From positions 6,290 through 34,144 of the forward strand of contig CAJTQG010000009.1 in assembly GCA_910578605.1 (NCBI GenBank): a stretch of DNA of 27,855 nucleotides, read 5' to 3'. How positions within the stretch are numbered: position 1 is the stretch's first letter; every line of letters begins with the position of its first letter. This DNA is from an uncultured Lachnospiraceae bacterium (GTDB lineage: Bacteria; Bacillota; Clostridia; Lachnospirales; Lachnospiraceae). The notes under the pieces are model-generated. The model did no database searches. It saw only the letters and a list, made by a program, of their open reading frames with translations, and was not told the origin of the DNA. Of the stretch, positions 15,832 to 23,970 are shown one piece after another. Both the position numbers and the translations under genes were made by a program.

Positions 15832-17319
15832 TTAAAGTGTGCTGTAAAATAATTTTATTTGTTCATATGCTTTACTATCCTCTAGTTTGGCAGCATCTAT
15901 CAATTCACCCAATTTTTCTCTAATCAATCGGTCTGCAAAATTTTTCTCCATGTTTTCGATATCATTCCAATCTCCAATCAGAGACATCATTTCTCTGGCA
16001 ATATTACTGACATTATTAAAATGCTCCTCTATGCTCCTGCAATACTCCTTCTGTAAATCCCCAAATCTATTTCCCAACTCCTCAAAATATTTTGCGGCCC
16101 ATTTTCTTCCATCATGGATACATACCATGGCATCATTTTGAACAAGCAGCTTTGAAAACAGATTATCAAACGTGCTGCCGTTTTCAAACCATTTTTCCAA
16201 AAGCAGCATATCCTTCCATGCTTCATATGCCCGAATTCCTTTTGCATAACTATATTCTTCTCTCTCCTTCATAATATCCAATGCCCGTTTAACAATGCAT
16301 TTATTGTCACACTGGGAATCCTTTTTTGCTCCAATGGACATTACTGCCTGTGTATCTGTATTTTCCCACCATGTATCACAAAGAAAATATCCATTGTCCA
16401 TCTTATCCGTTTCCAAGGAAAATTCCGGATCCTCCTGAAAGAAATTCCATCCCATAACAACATCCCCATCCTCTTTATATCCTGCAACAATACATGGCTC
16501 TGGTGGTCCAATGATTCCCAGTGCAATCACGGGATATCCCTTTGCAATGGTTTTTTTCATGTAGGCGGCAAACTCTTCCTTTGTAGTTCCTTCCTCCCGC
16601 CCTAAAAAAGAAAACTCTCTTCCTAGTGCTTTCGCCCCGTACTGATAAATATCATTGGATTCTCTTAAAGTATGGAATATATCAATATTACTTAAGTCCC
16701 ATTCCTCTCGATTCCATACTAAACGAAAGGCAGCTCCCGTTGCCGCCATGATATAGGCATATGACACATCATCCCCTAGATACTCCGATACTGCCTTCAC
16801 ACATATGGGAAACATGGCATTGCTGCCATACGCCCCATGCTCAATCTTCCGAATGCCATATAAGATTGTACTTTTTTCATTTTGTTCTATCATAATATCA
16901 TCGCTCCTTTTTTCTTTCTTTTCTTTCTTTTCTTTGCTTCCTAGACTGTCCAACCCAAACACACCTTTGGCTAACTGTTTTCTTCCAATCAATGGCCGTT
17001 CTATCCGAAACTGACTAGGAGACATATGAAATATTTTTTGAAATGCCCTAGTATAAGATTCATGGTTAGAAAATCCACTGTCCAGAGCAATATCAAGAAT
17101 TTTCTTGTCAGAATGCAGCAGCTCAAATGCAGACGCAATCATCCTTCTTCTTTTACAATACTGCATAATTGGCATATTCACACTTTTTAAAAACAGCTCC
17201 CTAAGATACATCTCTGAAAAACCAAAGCTTTCTGACATTTCTTTTATATCAAAACTTTTGAGATGGTCTTCTACATAACTAACTAAAGCATGTGTCATAG
17301 TTGAATAACTCATCTTCAT
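15832..17319 (-). CDS. AraC-family regulator with a large C-terminal papain/C39-like domain
   Basis: A 495-residue protein. Residues 8-108 form the two helix-turn-helix AraC DNA-binding domain, placed at the N-terminus, with FSNHESYTRAFQKIFHMSPSQF typical of the second HTH. A Lys/Glu linker with the triplet EKK repeated (about 130-141) leads to a domain of about 345 residues. Its GYPVIALG...CIVAGYKEDGDVVMGWNFF region resembles BtrH-N/C39-like papain folds. That domain may sense a ligand rather than catalyse, since no clear nucleophilic Cys-containing motif is seen at its start. The last 100 residues are helical. GGAAAG lies 5 nt before the start. The gene sits between rpmE and rho, normally neighbours. 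The target is unknown; the nearby GH43 genes are possible from position only. Confidence 0.75.
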   Translation of the reverse strand: MKMSYSTMTHALVSYVEDHLKSFDIKEMSESFGFSEMYLRELFLKSVNMPIMQYCKRRRMIASAFELLHSDKKILDIALDSGFSNHESYTRAFQKIFHMSPSQFRIERPLIGRKQLAKGVFGLDSLGSKEKKEKKEKRSDDIMIEQNEKSTILYGIRKIEHGAYGSNAMFPICVKAVSEYLGDDVSYAYIMAATGAAFRLVWNREEWDLSNIDIFHTLRESNDIYQYGAKALGREFSFLGREEGTTKEEFAAYMKKTIAKGYPVIALGIIGPPEPCIVAGYKEDGDVVMGWNFFQEDPEFSLETDKMDNGYFLCDTWWENTDTQAVMSIGAKKDSQCDNKCIVKRALDIMKEREEYSYAKGIRAYEAWKDMLLLEKWFENGSTFDNLFSKLLVQNDAMVCIHDGRKWAAKYFEELGNRFGDLQKEYCRSIEEHFNNVSNIAREMMSLIGDWNDIENMEKNFADRLIREKLGELIDAAKLEDSKAYEQIKLFYSTL

Positions 17320-17642
17320 ACCTACTTTCCATCGCGATGTACTAATAGTATATCTATTTTTTCTGTTACCGTCTTGACTTTTTTATGGTTCATGATTTAT
17401 CTATATTCTATATTGATTCCATATCCCAATATTATCCTATTGTTTCTTCTATATAAATATATAAAAATAAATCATTATCTATATAAAAATCATTACCTAT
17501 TCCTACCATTAACTATATTATATATTCATAGGAAATACTGAGAGTGATTTTTCTATCATCTATCATTAAACGTATATTAAAACCCATAAAAATTGGAAAC
17601 TCCCAAACTTTCACCTTATAGAACACTCTTTCCTATAAAGCA
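17320..17642. other. Non-coding A+T-rich spacer upstream of the AraC-type regulator
   Basis: No ORF or RNA gene was seen. It contains short imperfect repeats of TATATAAAAAT and AATCATTA-like words around 17455-17500. A TATACT -10-like box lies near the regulator gene (around 17345) but without a -35. It also separates the regulator gene from the rho terminator. Confidence 0.45.
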
Positions 17643-17643
17643 A

Positions 17644-17671
17644 AAGCTGCTGCATTAAAATGCAACAGCTT
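17644..17671 (-). terminator. Rho-independent terminator of rho
   Basis: AAGCTGCTGCAT (17644-17655) and ATGCAACAGCTT (17660-17671) form a 12-bp stem with one mismatch and a TAAA loop. On the minus strand it is followed by TTTGCTTT. It lies about 78 nt after the rho stop. Confidence 0.75.
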
Positions 17672-17748
17672 AAGGTAAACCCATATCTTTATTGGATTCT
17701 TTATTGGAATCTCTATTAATATGTTCATTTAAATCTATATTACTTATG

Positions 17749-19344
17749 TTAAATTCTAGTTTTTTTCACCATCTGACAAAATTCATTATTATTTTTCGTG
17801 CGGCAGAACAAATCTAATATACGCTCTACTGCCTCATCTGCCCTCATACCATTGGTAGCCTTGCGCATCTGCTCCACTGTCTCTAATTCCATTTTATCTA
17901 ACAGTAAATCTTCTCTTCTTGTGCCTGATTTCATAATATCTACAGCTGGGAACACTCTTTTCTCCTGTAGCTTTCGGTTTAATACAAGCTCCATATTACC
18001 GGTTCCTTTGAACTCCTCGTAAACCACATCATCCATTTTACTTCCTGTCTCCACCAGGGCAGTGGCAAGCACAGTAAGACTGCCTCCCTCTCTCATATTT
18101 CTTGCTGCTCCAAAGAATTTCTTTGGCATGTGAAGTGCTGCTGGGTCCAAGCCTCCTGAGAGAGTTCTGCCGCTTGGGGGCACTGTCAAATTGTAAGCCC
18201 TGGCTAATCTTGTAATGCTATCTAACAAAATTACTACATCCTTTTTGTGTTCCACCAATCGCTTTGCTCTCTCCATCACCATCTCCGACACTCTCTTGTG
18301 ATGCTCCGGCAGCTCGTCAAATGTAGAATAAATCACCTCCACATGTTTTCCCTCAATCGCTTCCTTTATATCGGTCACTTCCTCGGGACGCTCGTCTATC
18401 AACAAAATAATCAAATGCATCTCCGGATGACTTTTTGTGATGGATTTTGCTATCTGCTTTAACAAAGTAGTTTTACCGGCCTTTGGAGGAGCCACTATCA
18501 TACCTCTCTGCCCTTTTCCTACTGGGGAAACTAAATCCACAATACGCATTGCCCTGCTGTTGTTCCCCTCCTCTAAGCGGATTCTTTGATTGGGGAATAT
18601 TGGCGTTAAATCCTCAAAATTTTTTCTTGTCACTGCCGCCTCCACAGGAAATCCATTGACCTGATTCAAACAAAGGAGCGCTGCAAATTTTTCCTTTTCT
18701 GTTTTTACCTTGACCTTTCCTAACAGAATATCCCCTGTTTTTAAATTAAACCTGCGAATCTGCATAGGGGACACATAAATATCATTGTCTCCTGGCAAAT
18801 AGTTCTCACACCGAATAAATCCAAAGCCATCTGGCATTACTTCCAAAATGCCATACGCCACAATGCCACTGTCTAAGCTGTTATTCTCTTTCTCTCCAAA
18901 TTTTTGTCCTTCTGCTTTACTATTTTCCCTATCACTATATCTTTGACCTTCTTTTCTGCTGTTCTCCCTATCACTATATCTCTGAGCTTCTATCCTGCTG
19001 TTCTCTCTATCATTATATCTCTGGCTTTCTGCCCTGCTATCCCCCTGTTCACCAATTCTTTGATTCTCTGATTTACTGTCTTCCTTCTCTTCTCTCTTTT
19101 CCTGTCTTGCTTTTCTTCTCTTTTCATTTTGCTCTATATTATTAGAATTTCTTTTTCTTGTCTGTTTCTCCTGATTTTGTCCGTTTTCCGTTTCTTCCTG
19201 CCCCTGCTGCTCCTCTGCTTCCACCACTTCCAATATTCTATCTATAATATTGGCCTTTCTCATGCCTGTAATTCCCTTGATGCCTTTGGCCTTCGCCAAT
19301 TCCTTCACCTGTGTCAATGATAAAGATTCTAATTTTTCACGCAT
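17749..19344 (-). CDS. rho: Transcription termination factor Rho with a repetitive N-terminal insertion
   Basis: The hexameric RNA-dependent ATPase that ends transcription. It has 531 residues, compared with about 420 in E. coli. The Rho-N SAP-like domain (residues 3-42) is intact. Residues 43-156 are a polar, charged insertion whose second half is a five-copy 13-residue tandem repeat. The cold-shock-like primary RNA-binding domain covers about 160-235 (MPDGFGFIRCENYLPGDNDIYVS is its core, 170-192). The ATPase domain has Walker A APPKAGKTT (285-293), Walker B VVILLDS (370-376), and PPSGRTLSGG with the following R-loop region. AAAGGG lies about 9 nt before the ATG. A terminator follows. The insertion is in the position where clostridial Rho proteins are known to carry low-complexity, sometimes prion-like, segments. 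Confidence 0.97.
   Translation of the reverse strand: MREKLESLSLTQVKELAKAKGIKGITGMRKANIIDRILEVVEAEEQQGQEETENGQNQEKQTRKRNSNNIEQNEKRRKARQEKREEKEDSKSENQRIGEQGDSRAESQRYNDRENSRIEAQRYSDRENSRKEGQRYSDRENSKAEGQKFGEKENNSLDSGIVAYGILEVMPDGFGFIRCENYLPGDNDIYVSPMQIRRFNLKTGDILLGKVKVKTEKEKFAALLCLNQVNGFPVEAAVTRKNFEDLTPIFPNQRIRLEEGNNSRAMRIVDLVSPVGKGQRGMIVAPPKAGKTTLLKQIAKSITKSHPEMHLIILLIDERPEEVTDIKEAIEGKHVEVIYSTFDELPEHHKRVSEMVMERAKRLVEHKKDVVILLDSITRLARAYNLTVPPSGRTLSGGLDPAALHMPKKFFGAARNMREGGSLTVLATALVETGSKMDDVVYEEFKGTGNMELVLNRKLQEKRVFPAVDIMKSGTRREDLLLDKMELETVEQMRKATNGMRADEAVERILDLFCRTKNNNEFCQMVKKTRI
18883..19077 (-). repeat. 39-bp (13-codon) tandem repeat inside rho, five copies
   Basis: Codons 90-154 encode five units of 13 residues. 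The central copies read SRIEAQRYSDREN and SRKEGQRYSDREN. The first copy (SKSENQRIGEQGD) and last (SKAEGQKFGEKEN) are more diverged. The reading frame is kept throughout, so the array is translated. Confidence 0.95.
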
Positions 19345-19541
19345 AAATGTTACCCTTTCTGTTTGTCTGATTTTTTATTGTAAATGCATGGGATATTGGA
19401 ATGGAACATCATTCCTTTGAATTACGCTGTTATATCTTTGATAAATATTATCAAGCCGATTATAAGCGATATTTTCATATATTATACAACATGTTTTTTT
19501 AAAATGATAGTGTATTTTATTAAATTTTCATCATCCTACCA
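19345..19541. promoter_or_regulatory. Upstream region of rho with a short inverted repeat
   Basis: TTGATAA and TTATCAA (19438-19454) form a 7-bp inverted repeat with a 3-bp spacer, about 95 bp before the rho start. A minus-strand TTGTAT-19-TATAAT pair lies just beyond it. Either could be part of the rho control region; both are weak evidence. Confidence 0.3.
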
Positions 19542-19964
19542 TTATGAAAGCATATTTTTACACATCCAAATATGAGGGCAGTCCTCTTCTTTATCTATTT
19601 CTCCATAGCTATTGTAACCTTGCTTCTCATAAAATTTTTCAGCTCTCGCCTGGGCATGTAAAAAAATTCTTTTTCCCCCGCTCTTTTTAATTTGTTCCTC
19701 TGCCGCTTTCAATAAATAGGTGCCGACTTTTTTACCCCGATATTCTTTCATCACCGCTATCCGTCCAATACAATAATCCCCTGGAATCTCACGCTGAAAC
19801 AAACGACAGGTTGCTATTGCTATGTTCCCATCATACAAAACCATATGTTTTGCAAAGCCATCCATCTCATCAAACTCTTTACAAAACCCTTGTTCTCTTA
19901 CAAAAACTACTTCTCGAATTTCATGTGCTTCCTTTGGTAATTTGTTGTAAATATAAATATTCAT
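19542..19964 (-). CDS. GNAT-family N-acetyltransferase
   Basis: 140 residues. The acetyl-CoA-binding motif A is visible as IGRIAVMKEYRGKKVGTYLL in the middle of the protein, followed by LHAQARAEKFYEKQGY at the C-terminal side. This pattern is typical of the ElaA/YjcF-like branch of GNAT acetyltransferases. The acceptor is unknown. A weak AAGGAG-like site lies upstream of the ATG. It stands alone, upstream of rho on the same strand but separated by about 200 nt. Confidence 0.88.
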   Translation of the reverse strand: MNIYIYNKLPKEAHEIREVVFVREQGFCKEFDEMDGFAKHMVLYDGNIAIATCRLFQREIPGDYCIGRIAVMKEYRGKKVGTYLLKAAEEQIKKSGGKRIFLHAQARAEKFYEKQGYNSYGEIDKEEDCPHIWMCKNMLS

Positions 19965-20168
19965 TTTTTGAAATCTCCTTATTCAAATCTATTAAATCAC
20001 ACATTAAATCACACTATTTCAACAAAATTGGATTTGATTTTATCACAGCCATTCCTGTTGGTCAACATCATGATTTCTTGCCCCTTACTATAAAAACATC
20101 TGCTTTCACTTCAGAACACATTAAAATGCATGATTGAATATTATTGAATAATTTTGAGAATTTTTTTA

Positions 20169-20199
20169 TTGACAGTGTAATTTTTATTTATTTTATGAT
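20169..20199 (+). promoter_or_regulatory. Probable promoter of the malic enzyme operon
   Basis: A perfect TTGACA at 20169-20174 is followed by TATGAT at 20194-20199, spacing 19 bp, longer than the optimum. The expected start lies near 20206, giving a leader of about 120 nt. Confidence 0.5.
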
Positions 20200-20248
20200 A
20201 GAATTGTATCCGTGCGATTATTTTACAAATAAGTCAAATATTGCGGCA

Positions 20249-20292
20249 TTGGCCAAATGTACATACAAGCATGGAACCTTGGCCTATTGTAC
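20249..20292 (+). repeat. 14-bp direct repeat in the malic enzyme leader
   Basis: TTGGCCAAATGTAC at 20249-20262 and TTGGCCTATTGTAC at 20279-20292 are 30 bp apart, about three helical turns. GGCCAA of the first copy can also pair with TTGGCC of the second. A tandem operator or an RNA hairpin are both possible. Confidence 0.6.
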
Positions 20293-20325
20293 GCAGGAAT
20301 AAATCTCTTAAAATGGAGGACGATT

Positions 20326-21480
20326 ATGACAACAAACGAAAAAGCGCTTGCTTTACATGAAGAATGGAAGGGTAAGCTTGCTACCCAGTCAAAATGCAAG
20401 CTTCATACAAGAGAGGATTTATCCCTCACTTACACCCCTGGTGTAGCAGAGCCTTGCAAGGTAATTGCAAACGATAAAGAGGCTGCTTATACTTACACTA
20501 TAAAATCAAACACGATTGCTGTAGTATCTGATGGCAGCGCTGTATTGGGACTTGGAAATATTGGACCATATGCCGCCATGCCGGTTATGGAAGGAAAGGC
20601 TGTATTATTTAAGGAATTCGGCAATGTTAATGCATTTCCCATCTGCTTAGACACCCAGGACACCGAGGAAATTATTCAAACTGTAGTAAATATAGCTCCT
20701 GCCTTTGGAGGTATAAATTTAGAAGATATTTCTGCTCCCAGATGCTTTGAAATAGAGGAGCGCTTAAATGAGCTGCTAGATATTCCTGTATTTCATGATG
20801 ACCAGCACGGCACAGCCATCGTAGTGCTGGCAGGCATTATCAATGCTTTAAAGGTTGTAAACAAGAAAAAAGAAGACTGTCAGGTCGTTGTAAACGGCGC
20901 AGGTTCCGCCGGAATCGCCATCACTAAATTACTGATGACTTATGGGTTTTCTCATATTGTTGTGTGTGATATTAATGGCGTTCTTCCTCAAAAGGCTGAC
21001 CACCTAAATGATATGCAAAAATATATTGCTGACCATACGAACCCGAAGCATATAACCGGTACATTAGCGGACGCTCTAAAGGATGCGGATATATTTATAG
21101 GCGTATCTGCCCCTAATATTGTAACTAGTGAAATGGTAGCCTCCATGAATAAGGATGCCATCTTGTTTGCCATGGCAAATCCGGTGCCGGAAATTATGCC
21201 GGACGCGGCAAAAGCGGCAGGAGCCAGAGTGGTAGGTACAGGGCGTTCTGATTTTCCCAATCAGGTAAATAATGTGGTGGCATTCCCTGGCATCTTCAAG
21301 GGAGCCCTTGAGGGACGGGCCAGCCGTATTACGGAGGAAATGAAGCTGGCTGCTGCCTGTGCCATTGCAGGTTTAGTATCCCCTGAGGAATTAAATGAAG
21401 ACTTTATTTTACCGGAAGCTTTTAACCCAAATGTAGCACAGGTTGTAAGCCAGGCGGTAAAGGAACATATTCATGAGTAG
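20326..21480 (+). CDS. NAD(P)-dependent malic enzyme (short form)
   Basis: Oxidative decarboxylation of malate to pyruvate. The start at 20326 (MTTNEKALALH) is chosen because TGGAGGA lies about 5 nt before it; the frame is open from 20257. 384 residues, the short form without a phosphotransacetylase-like domain. Motifs: catalytic tyrosine region TYTPGVAEPC (Y36), the metal/malate segment EDISAPRCFEIEERL, FHDDQHGTAIV, and the dinucleotide-binding NGAGSAGIAITKLL. FANPVPEI-like ending MANPVPEIMPDA is also present. The stop overlaps the start of the radical SAM gene by 8 nt, so the two are coupled. The cofactor (NAD or NADP) cannot be decided by eye. Confidence 0.95.
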   Translation: MTTNEKALALHEEWKGKLATQSKCKLHTREDLSLTYTPGVAEPCKVIANDKEAAYTYTIKSNTIAVVSDGSAVLGLGNIGPYAAMPVMEGKAVLFKEFGNVNAFPICLDTQDTEEIIQTVVNIAPAFGGINLEDISAPRCFEIEERLNELLDIPVFHDDQHGTAIVVLAGIINALKVVNKKKEDCQVVVNGAGSAGIAITKLLMTYGFSHIVVCDINGVLPQKADHLNDMQKYIADHTNPKHITGTLADALKDADIFIGVSAPNIVTSEMVASMNKDAILFAMANPVPEIMPDAAKAAGARVVGTGRSDFPNQVNNVVAFPGIFKGALEGRASRITEEMKLAAACAIAGLVSPEELNEDFILPEAFNPNVAQVVSQAVKEHIHE

Positions 21481-22453
21481 TTCTTTAGAAAATCTTTCTT
21501 TAAAAAATAGCTCTTTTGACTGCCACCCTTTAGGTTACTATTCCTTTCACGAATATTTGCAGCGGCAATACCAGGAAAAATTGTACAAGCTTTCTTTAAA
21601 CGGCGGTTTTACTTGTCCCAATCGGGATGGCACTCTAGACACTAGGGGCTGTATTTTCTGCAGCGCAAAAGGCTCCGGCGATTTTTCGGAGCCTGCACAA
21701 TGTTCTATTGACCAGCAGATTGAAGCCGGAAAGAAACGCCTTGAAGCTAAGCACCACGGACGATATATTGGATACTTTCAAGCATTCACTAACACCTACG
21801 CCCCTGTAAGTAAACTGCGCCGCTTATATATGCAGGCAGTCTCTCACCCGGATATTGCACTGATTTCCATTGCCACCCGACCTGACTGCGTCAACGATGA
21901 AATAATTCGCCTTCTATTGGAAATCAACGAAATAAAACCAGTGTGGGTGGAGCTGGGGCTGCAGACTGTCAACGAAGAAAGTGCACGTTTTATCCGGCGA
22001 GGATATCCTCTTTCTATATTTGACAATTGTGTAGCACAATTACACAAAGCAGGCATTCCGGTTATCACTCATGTCATATTGGGATTACCTCACGAGACAA
22101 TCTATGATATGTGCCAAACTATTTCACATGTAAATGCTTTGCCAATCCAAGGTATTAAGCTGCAAAATCTTCATATATTAGAGGATACGGATTTATCTAT
22201 CTACTATAAGGAGCACCCCTTTCCTGTGTTTTCTTTAGATGAATACTGCTGTCTGCTGGCAAGGCTTGTCAACGGACTTCGACAGGATATTGTCATCCAT
22301 CGTCTCACAGGAGACGGACCAAAAAAGCTGCTGATTGCCCCAAAGTGGAGCGGCAACAAAAAGGTTGTCTTAAATACTATACACAAATATTTTCGCGAAC
22401 ATCAGGTAAAGCAGGGAACCTGCCTGCTTTACCCGCAAAATTCCTCATTTTAA
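21473..22453 (+). CDS. TIGR01212-family radical SAM protein (YhcC/YtqA type)
   Basis: 326 residues with the [4Fe-4S] cysteines C48, C60 and C63 in TCPNRDGTLDTRGCIFC (C-x11-C-x2-C), the spacing of the YhcC/YtqA family rather than the common CxxxCxxC. LSLNGGFTCPNRDG, YFQAFTNTYAP, ELGLQTVNEESARFI and ILGLPHET are further family hallmarks. Members are thought to act on RNA or other macromolecules, but the reaction is unknown. The start codon overlaps the malic enzyme stop by 8 nt, with AAAGGA about 9 nt upstream. An 11-bp perfect hairpin lies within the last 20 codons. Confidence 0.92.
   Translation: MSSSLENLSLKNSSFDCHPLGYYSFHEYLQRQYQEKLYKLSLNGGFTCPNRDGTLDTRGCIFCSAKGSGDFSEPAQCSIDQQIEAGKKRLEAKHHGRYIGYFQAFTNTYAPVSKLRRLYMQAVSHPDIALISIATRPDCVNDEIIRLLLEINEIKPVWVELGLQTVNEESARFIRRGYPLSIFDNCVAQLHKAGIPVITHVILGLPHETIYDMCQTISHVNALPIQGIKLQNLHILEDTDLSIYYKEHPFPVFSLDEYCCLLARLVNGLRQDIVIHRLTGDGPKKLLIAPKWSGNKKVVLNTIHKYFREHQVKQGTCLLYPQNSSF
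22405..22433 (+). other. 11-bp perfect inverted repeat inside the end of the radical SAM gene
   Basis: GGTAAAGCAGG (22405-22415) and CCTGCTTTACC (22423-22433) with a 7-base loop. No U-run follows on the plus strand, so it does not look like a standard terminator. Confidence 0.7.
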
Positions 22454-22485
22454 CAATTTGTATTGTATCAATTTTACATAAAAAT

Positions 22486-22504
22486 AAACTTTTTGAAAAA
22501 GTTT
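22486..22504 (+). terminator. Possible weak terminator after the radical SAM gene
   Basis: AAACTTTTT and AAAAAGTTT flank a single G, a perfect inverted repeat made almost only of A and T. It is followed by TTGC. It lies about 33 nt after the stop and 47 nt before the DUF4364 start. Weak because of low stem stability. Confidence 0.35.
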
Positions 22505-22550
22505 TGCAGACGCCTATTTCGCATAAATTATCTGAAAGGAGTTTTTTCGT

Positions 22551-23081
22551 ATGTTAGAACCTCTGACTTTATATAAATTGATGATTTTGTATATGTTAAA
22601 TAAGGTCACATTTCCTTTAACCAACTCACAATTATCCTCCTTTTTTTTAGAAAAGGAATATACTACTTATTTTACATTTCAGCAGGCAGTTTCTGAGTTA
22701 ATTGAACAAAACCTTGTGACAATAGAATCTATACGAAACACGTCCTACAACCGCATTACAATGGACGGCAGAGAAACCTTATCTTACTTTGCAAAAAAAC
22801 TTCCTGTAGCTGTCATTGATGATATGGATATTTATCTTGCCAACAATCAATATGAATTTAGAAATGAAGTGGGAACAATCTCTGACTATTATAAAACTAC
22901 AGAGGGAGACTATACCGTGCACTGCGAAATCAAGGAAGGCAGAACTATATTGATAGAATTAAATATTTCCGTACCTACAGAGAAGGACGCAGAAAATATG
23001 TGCAATAATTGGAAAGAGAACTGTCAGGATTTATACGCCAATATACTGCACACTTTATCCAAATCAGGAGCTTCTCATTAA
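22551..23081 (+). CDS. DUF4364 family protein (PadR-like winged helix)
   Basis: 176 residues, preceded by AAAGGAG about 9 nt before the ATG. The N-terminal half (LTLYKLMILYMLNKVTFPLTNSQ and the AVSELIEQNLVTIE helix) resembles a PadR/MarR-like winged helix. The C-terminal half, with YTVHCEIKEGRTILIELNIS, completes the DUF4364 pattern found almost only in Clostridia. Likely a cytoplasmic regulator, but no target is known. It may be co-transcribed with malic enzyme and the radical SAM gene, as the gap is about 97 nt with only a weak hairpin. Confidence 0.85.
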   Translation: MLEPLTLYKLMILYMLNKVTFPLTNSQLSSFFLEKEYTTYFTFQQAVSELIEQNLVTIESIRNTSYNRITMDGRETLSYFAKKLPVAVIDDMDIYLANNQYEFRNEVGTISDYYKTTEGDYTVHCEIKEGRTILIELNISVPTEKDAENMCNNWKENCQDLYANILHTLSKSGASH

Positions 23082-23311
23082 TCCCCTGAATTAATTGAAC
23101 AACTGTTATAGATTTATTAATAGACATGCAATATATTATTATAATCACGTTCATAATAAAGCTTTGTATTTTATGTGGAAAGATAAATAATGTTAAAAAA
23201 ATTCAAATGCATCTAAGTTTTTTGTTATACAAAATTCTCAAACTTCACTTTATAAAAATAAACATCAAATAGCGGTATATTATTTTTCTCTTAATAATGG
23301 CGGCTGCATAA
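23082..23311. other. A+T-rich spacer without a recognisable gene
   Basis: No convincing start codon, ribosome binding site or RNA fold. One frame is open for about 45 codons up to 23333 but has no start, and may be degraded coding sequence linked to the fragment that follows. Confidence 0.4.
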
Positions 23312-23500
23312 TTGTTAACTCAAATTTCTAATGGAAAAATTTATAAATTACCCTGTCAAATATTTTTAGGAACAAGTACAAGTTATTCTATTTTACATAG
23401 TAGTTTAGGTTATTCAAATATAATAATTGCTAATGATGGGTGGGGAAATACCGGTGTACGAATAAACTTATGTTATGTGGATGGTTGTTTGTATATTTAA
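23312..23500 (+). pseudogene. Orphan coding fragment, probably the C-terminal end of a decayed gene
   Basis: An open frame of up to 62 codons that begins only with TTG and has no ribosome binding site, directly after an in-frame stop. The encoded ANDGWGNTGVRINLCYVDG ending looks like the C-terminus of a secreted or phage tail-associated protein, but I do not recognise the family. It lies 25 nt before the lipoprotein gene. It could also be non-coding. Confidence 0.3.
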
Positions 23501-23525
23501 ATAAAAATAGAAAGGCTGTAATAAT

Positions 23526-23930
23526 ATGAAAAAACTAATTTCTTGTATTTTAATTGGAACTCTATTGTTATTGAACGGGTGCCGTTCTGCGTCCAATGGA
23601 CAAACACAAGAAGTTTCCTGTCTCTTAGGTGATGATATCCAAAAAATCTCATTACAATTTCAAAAAAATAACAGTGAAATTGACAGCTATGATAAAATCA
23701 AAGAAATAACAGCTATGTTTAACTCCTATCATTTAGATTCAAACAGTGATTTGCAGGATGCAAAAGGCTGGATTTATATACTGCGCACATTTGATAAAAA
23801 TAACAATGTACTAACAGAAATAACTATTTTAAATGAAAGTACTATCCGCTTTGACAATAAAATTTATACCTGTGATAATTTATCCTTATCCCTTTTAGAT
23901 GAAATTTTTGATATAGATAGGGAAGCTTGA
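23526..23930 (+). CDS. Small lipoprotein, function unknown
   Basis: 134 residues with a lipoprotein signal peptide: MKK, hydrophobic ILIGTLLLLN, lipobox LLNGC with C19 as the lipidated cysteine. The mature part has no recognisable domain; it is predicted mixed alpha/beta with an acidic C-terminus. GAAAGG lies about 9 nt upstream of the ATG. It converges with the DUF4299-like gene, with only 40 nt between stops and no terminator seen. Confidence 0.8.
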   Translation: MKKLISCILIGTLLLLNGCRSASNGQTQEVSCLLGDDIQKISLQFQKNNSEIDSYDKIKEITAMFNSYHLDSNSDLQDAKGWIYILRTFDKNNNVLTEITILNESTIRFDNKIYTCDNLSLSLLDEIFDIDREA

Positions 23931-23970
23931 TTGCAAAATAATCAACATCTTCCCATCACTATCATATTCA

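Noticed and set aside
17373..17401. Plus-strand TTGACT-17-TTATCT promoter-like pair
   Set aside because: No plus-strand gene follows within a kilobase, and the -10 is poor.
20988..21260. Minus-strand 90-codon frame
   Set aside because: Antisense to the dinucleotide-binding part of malic enzyme.
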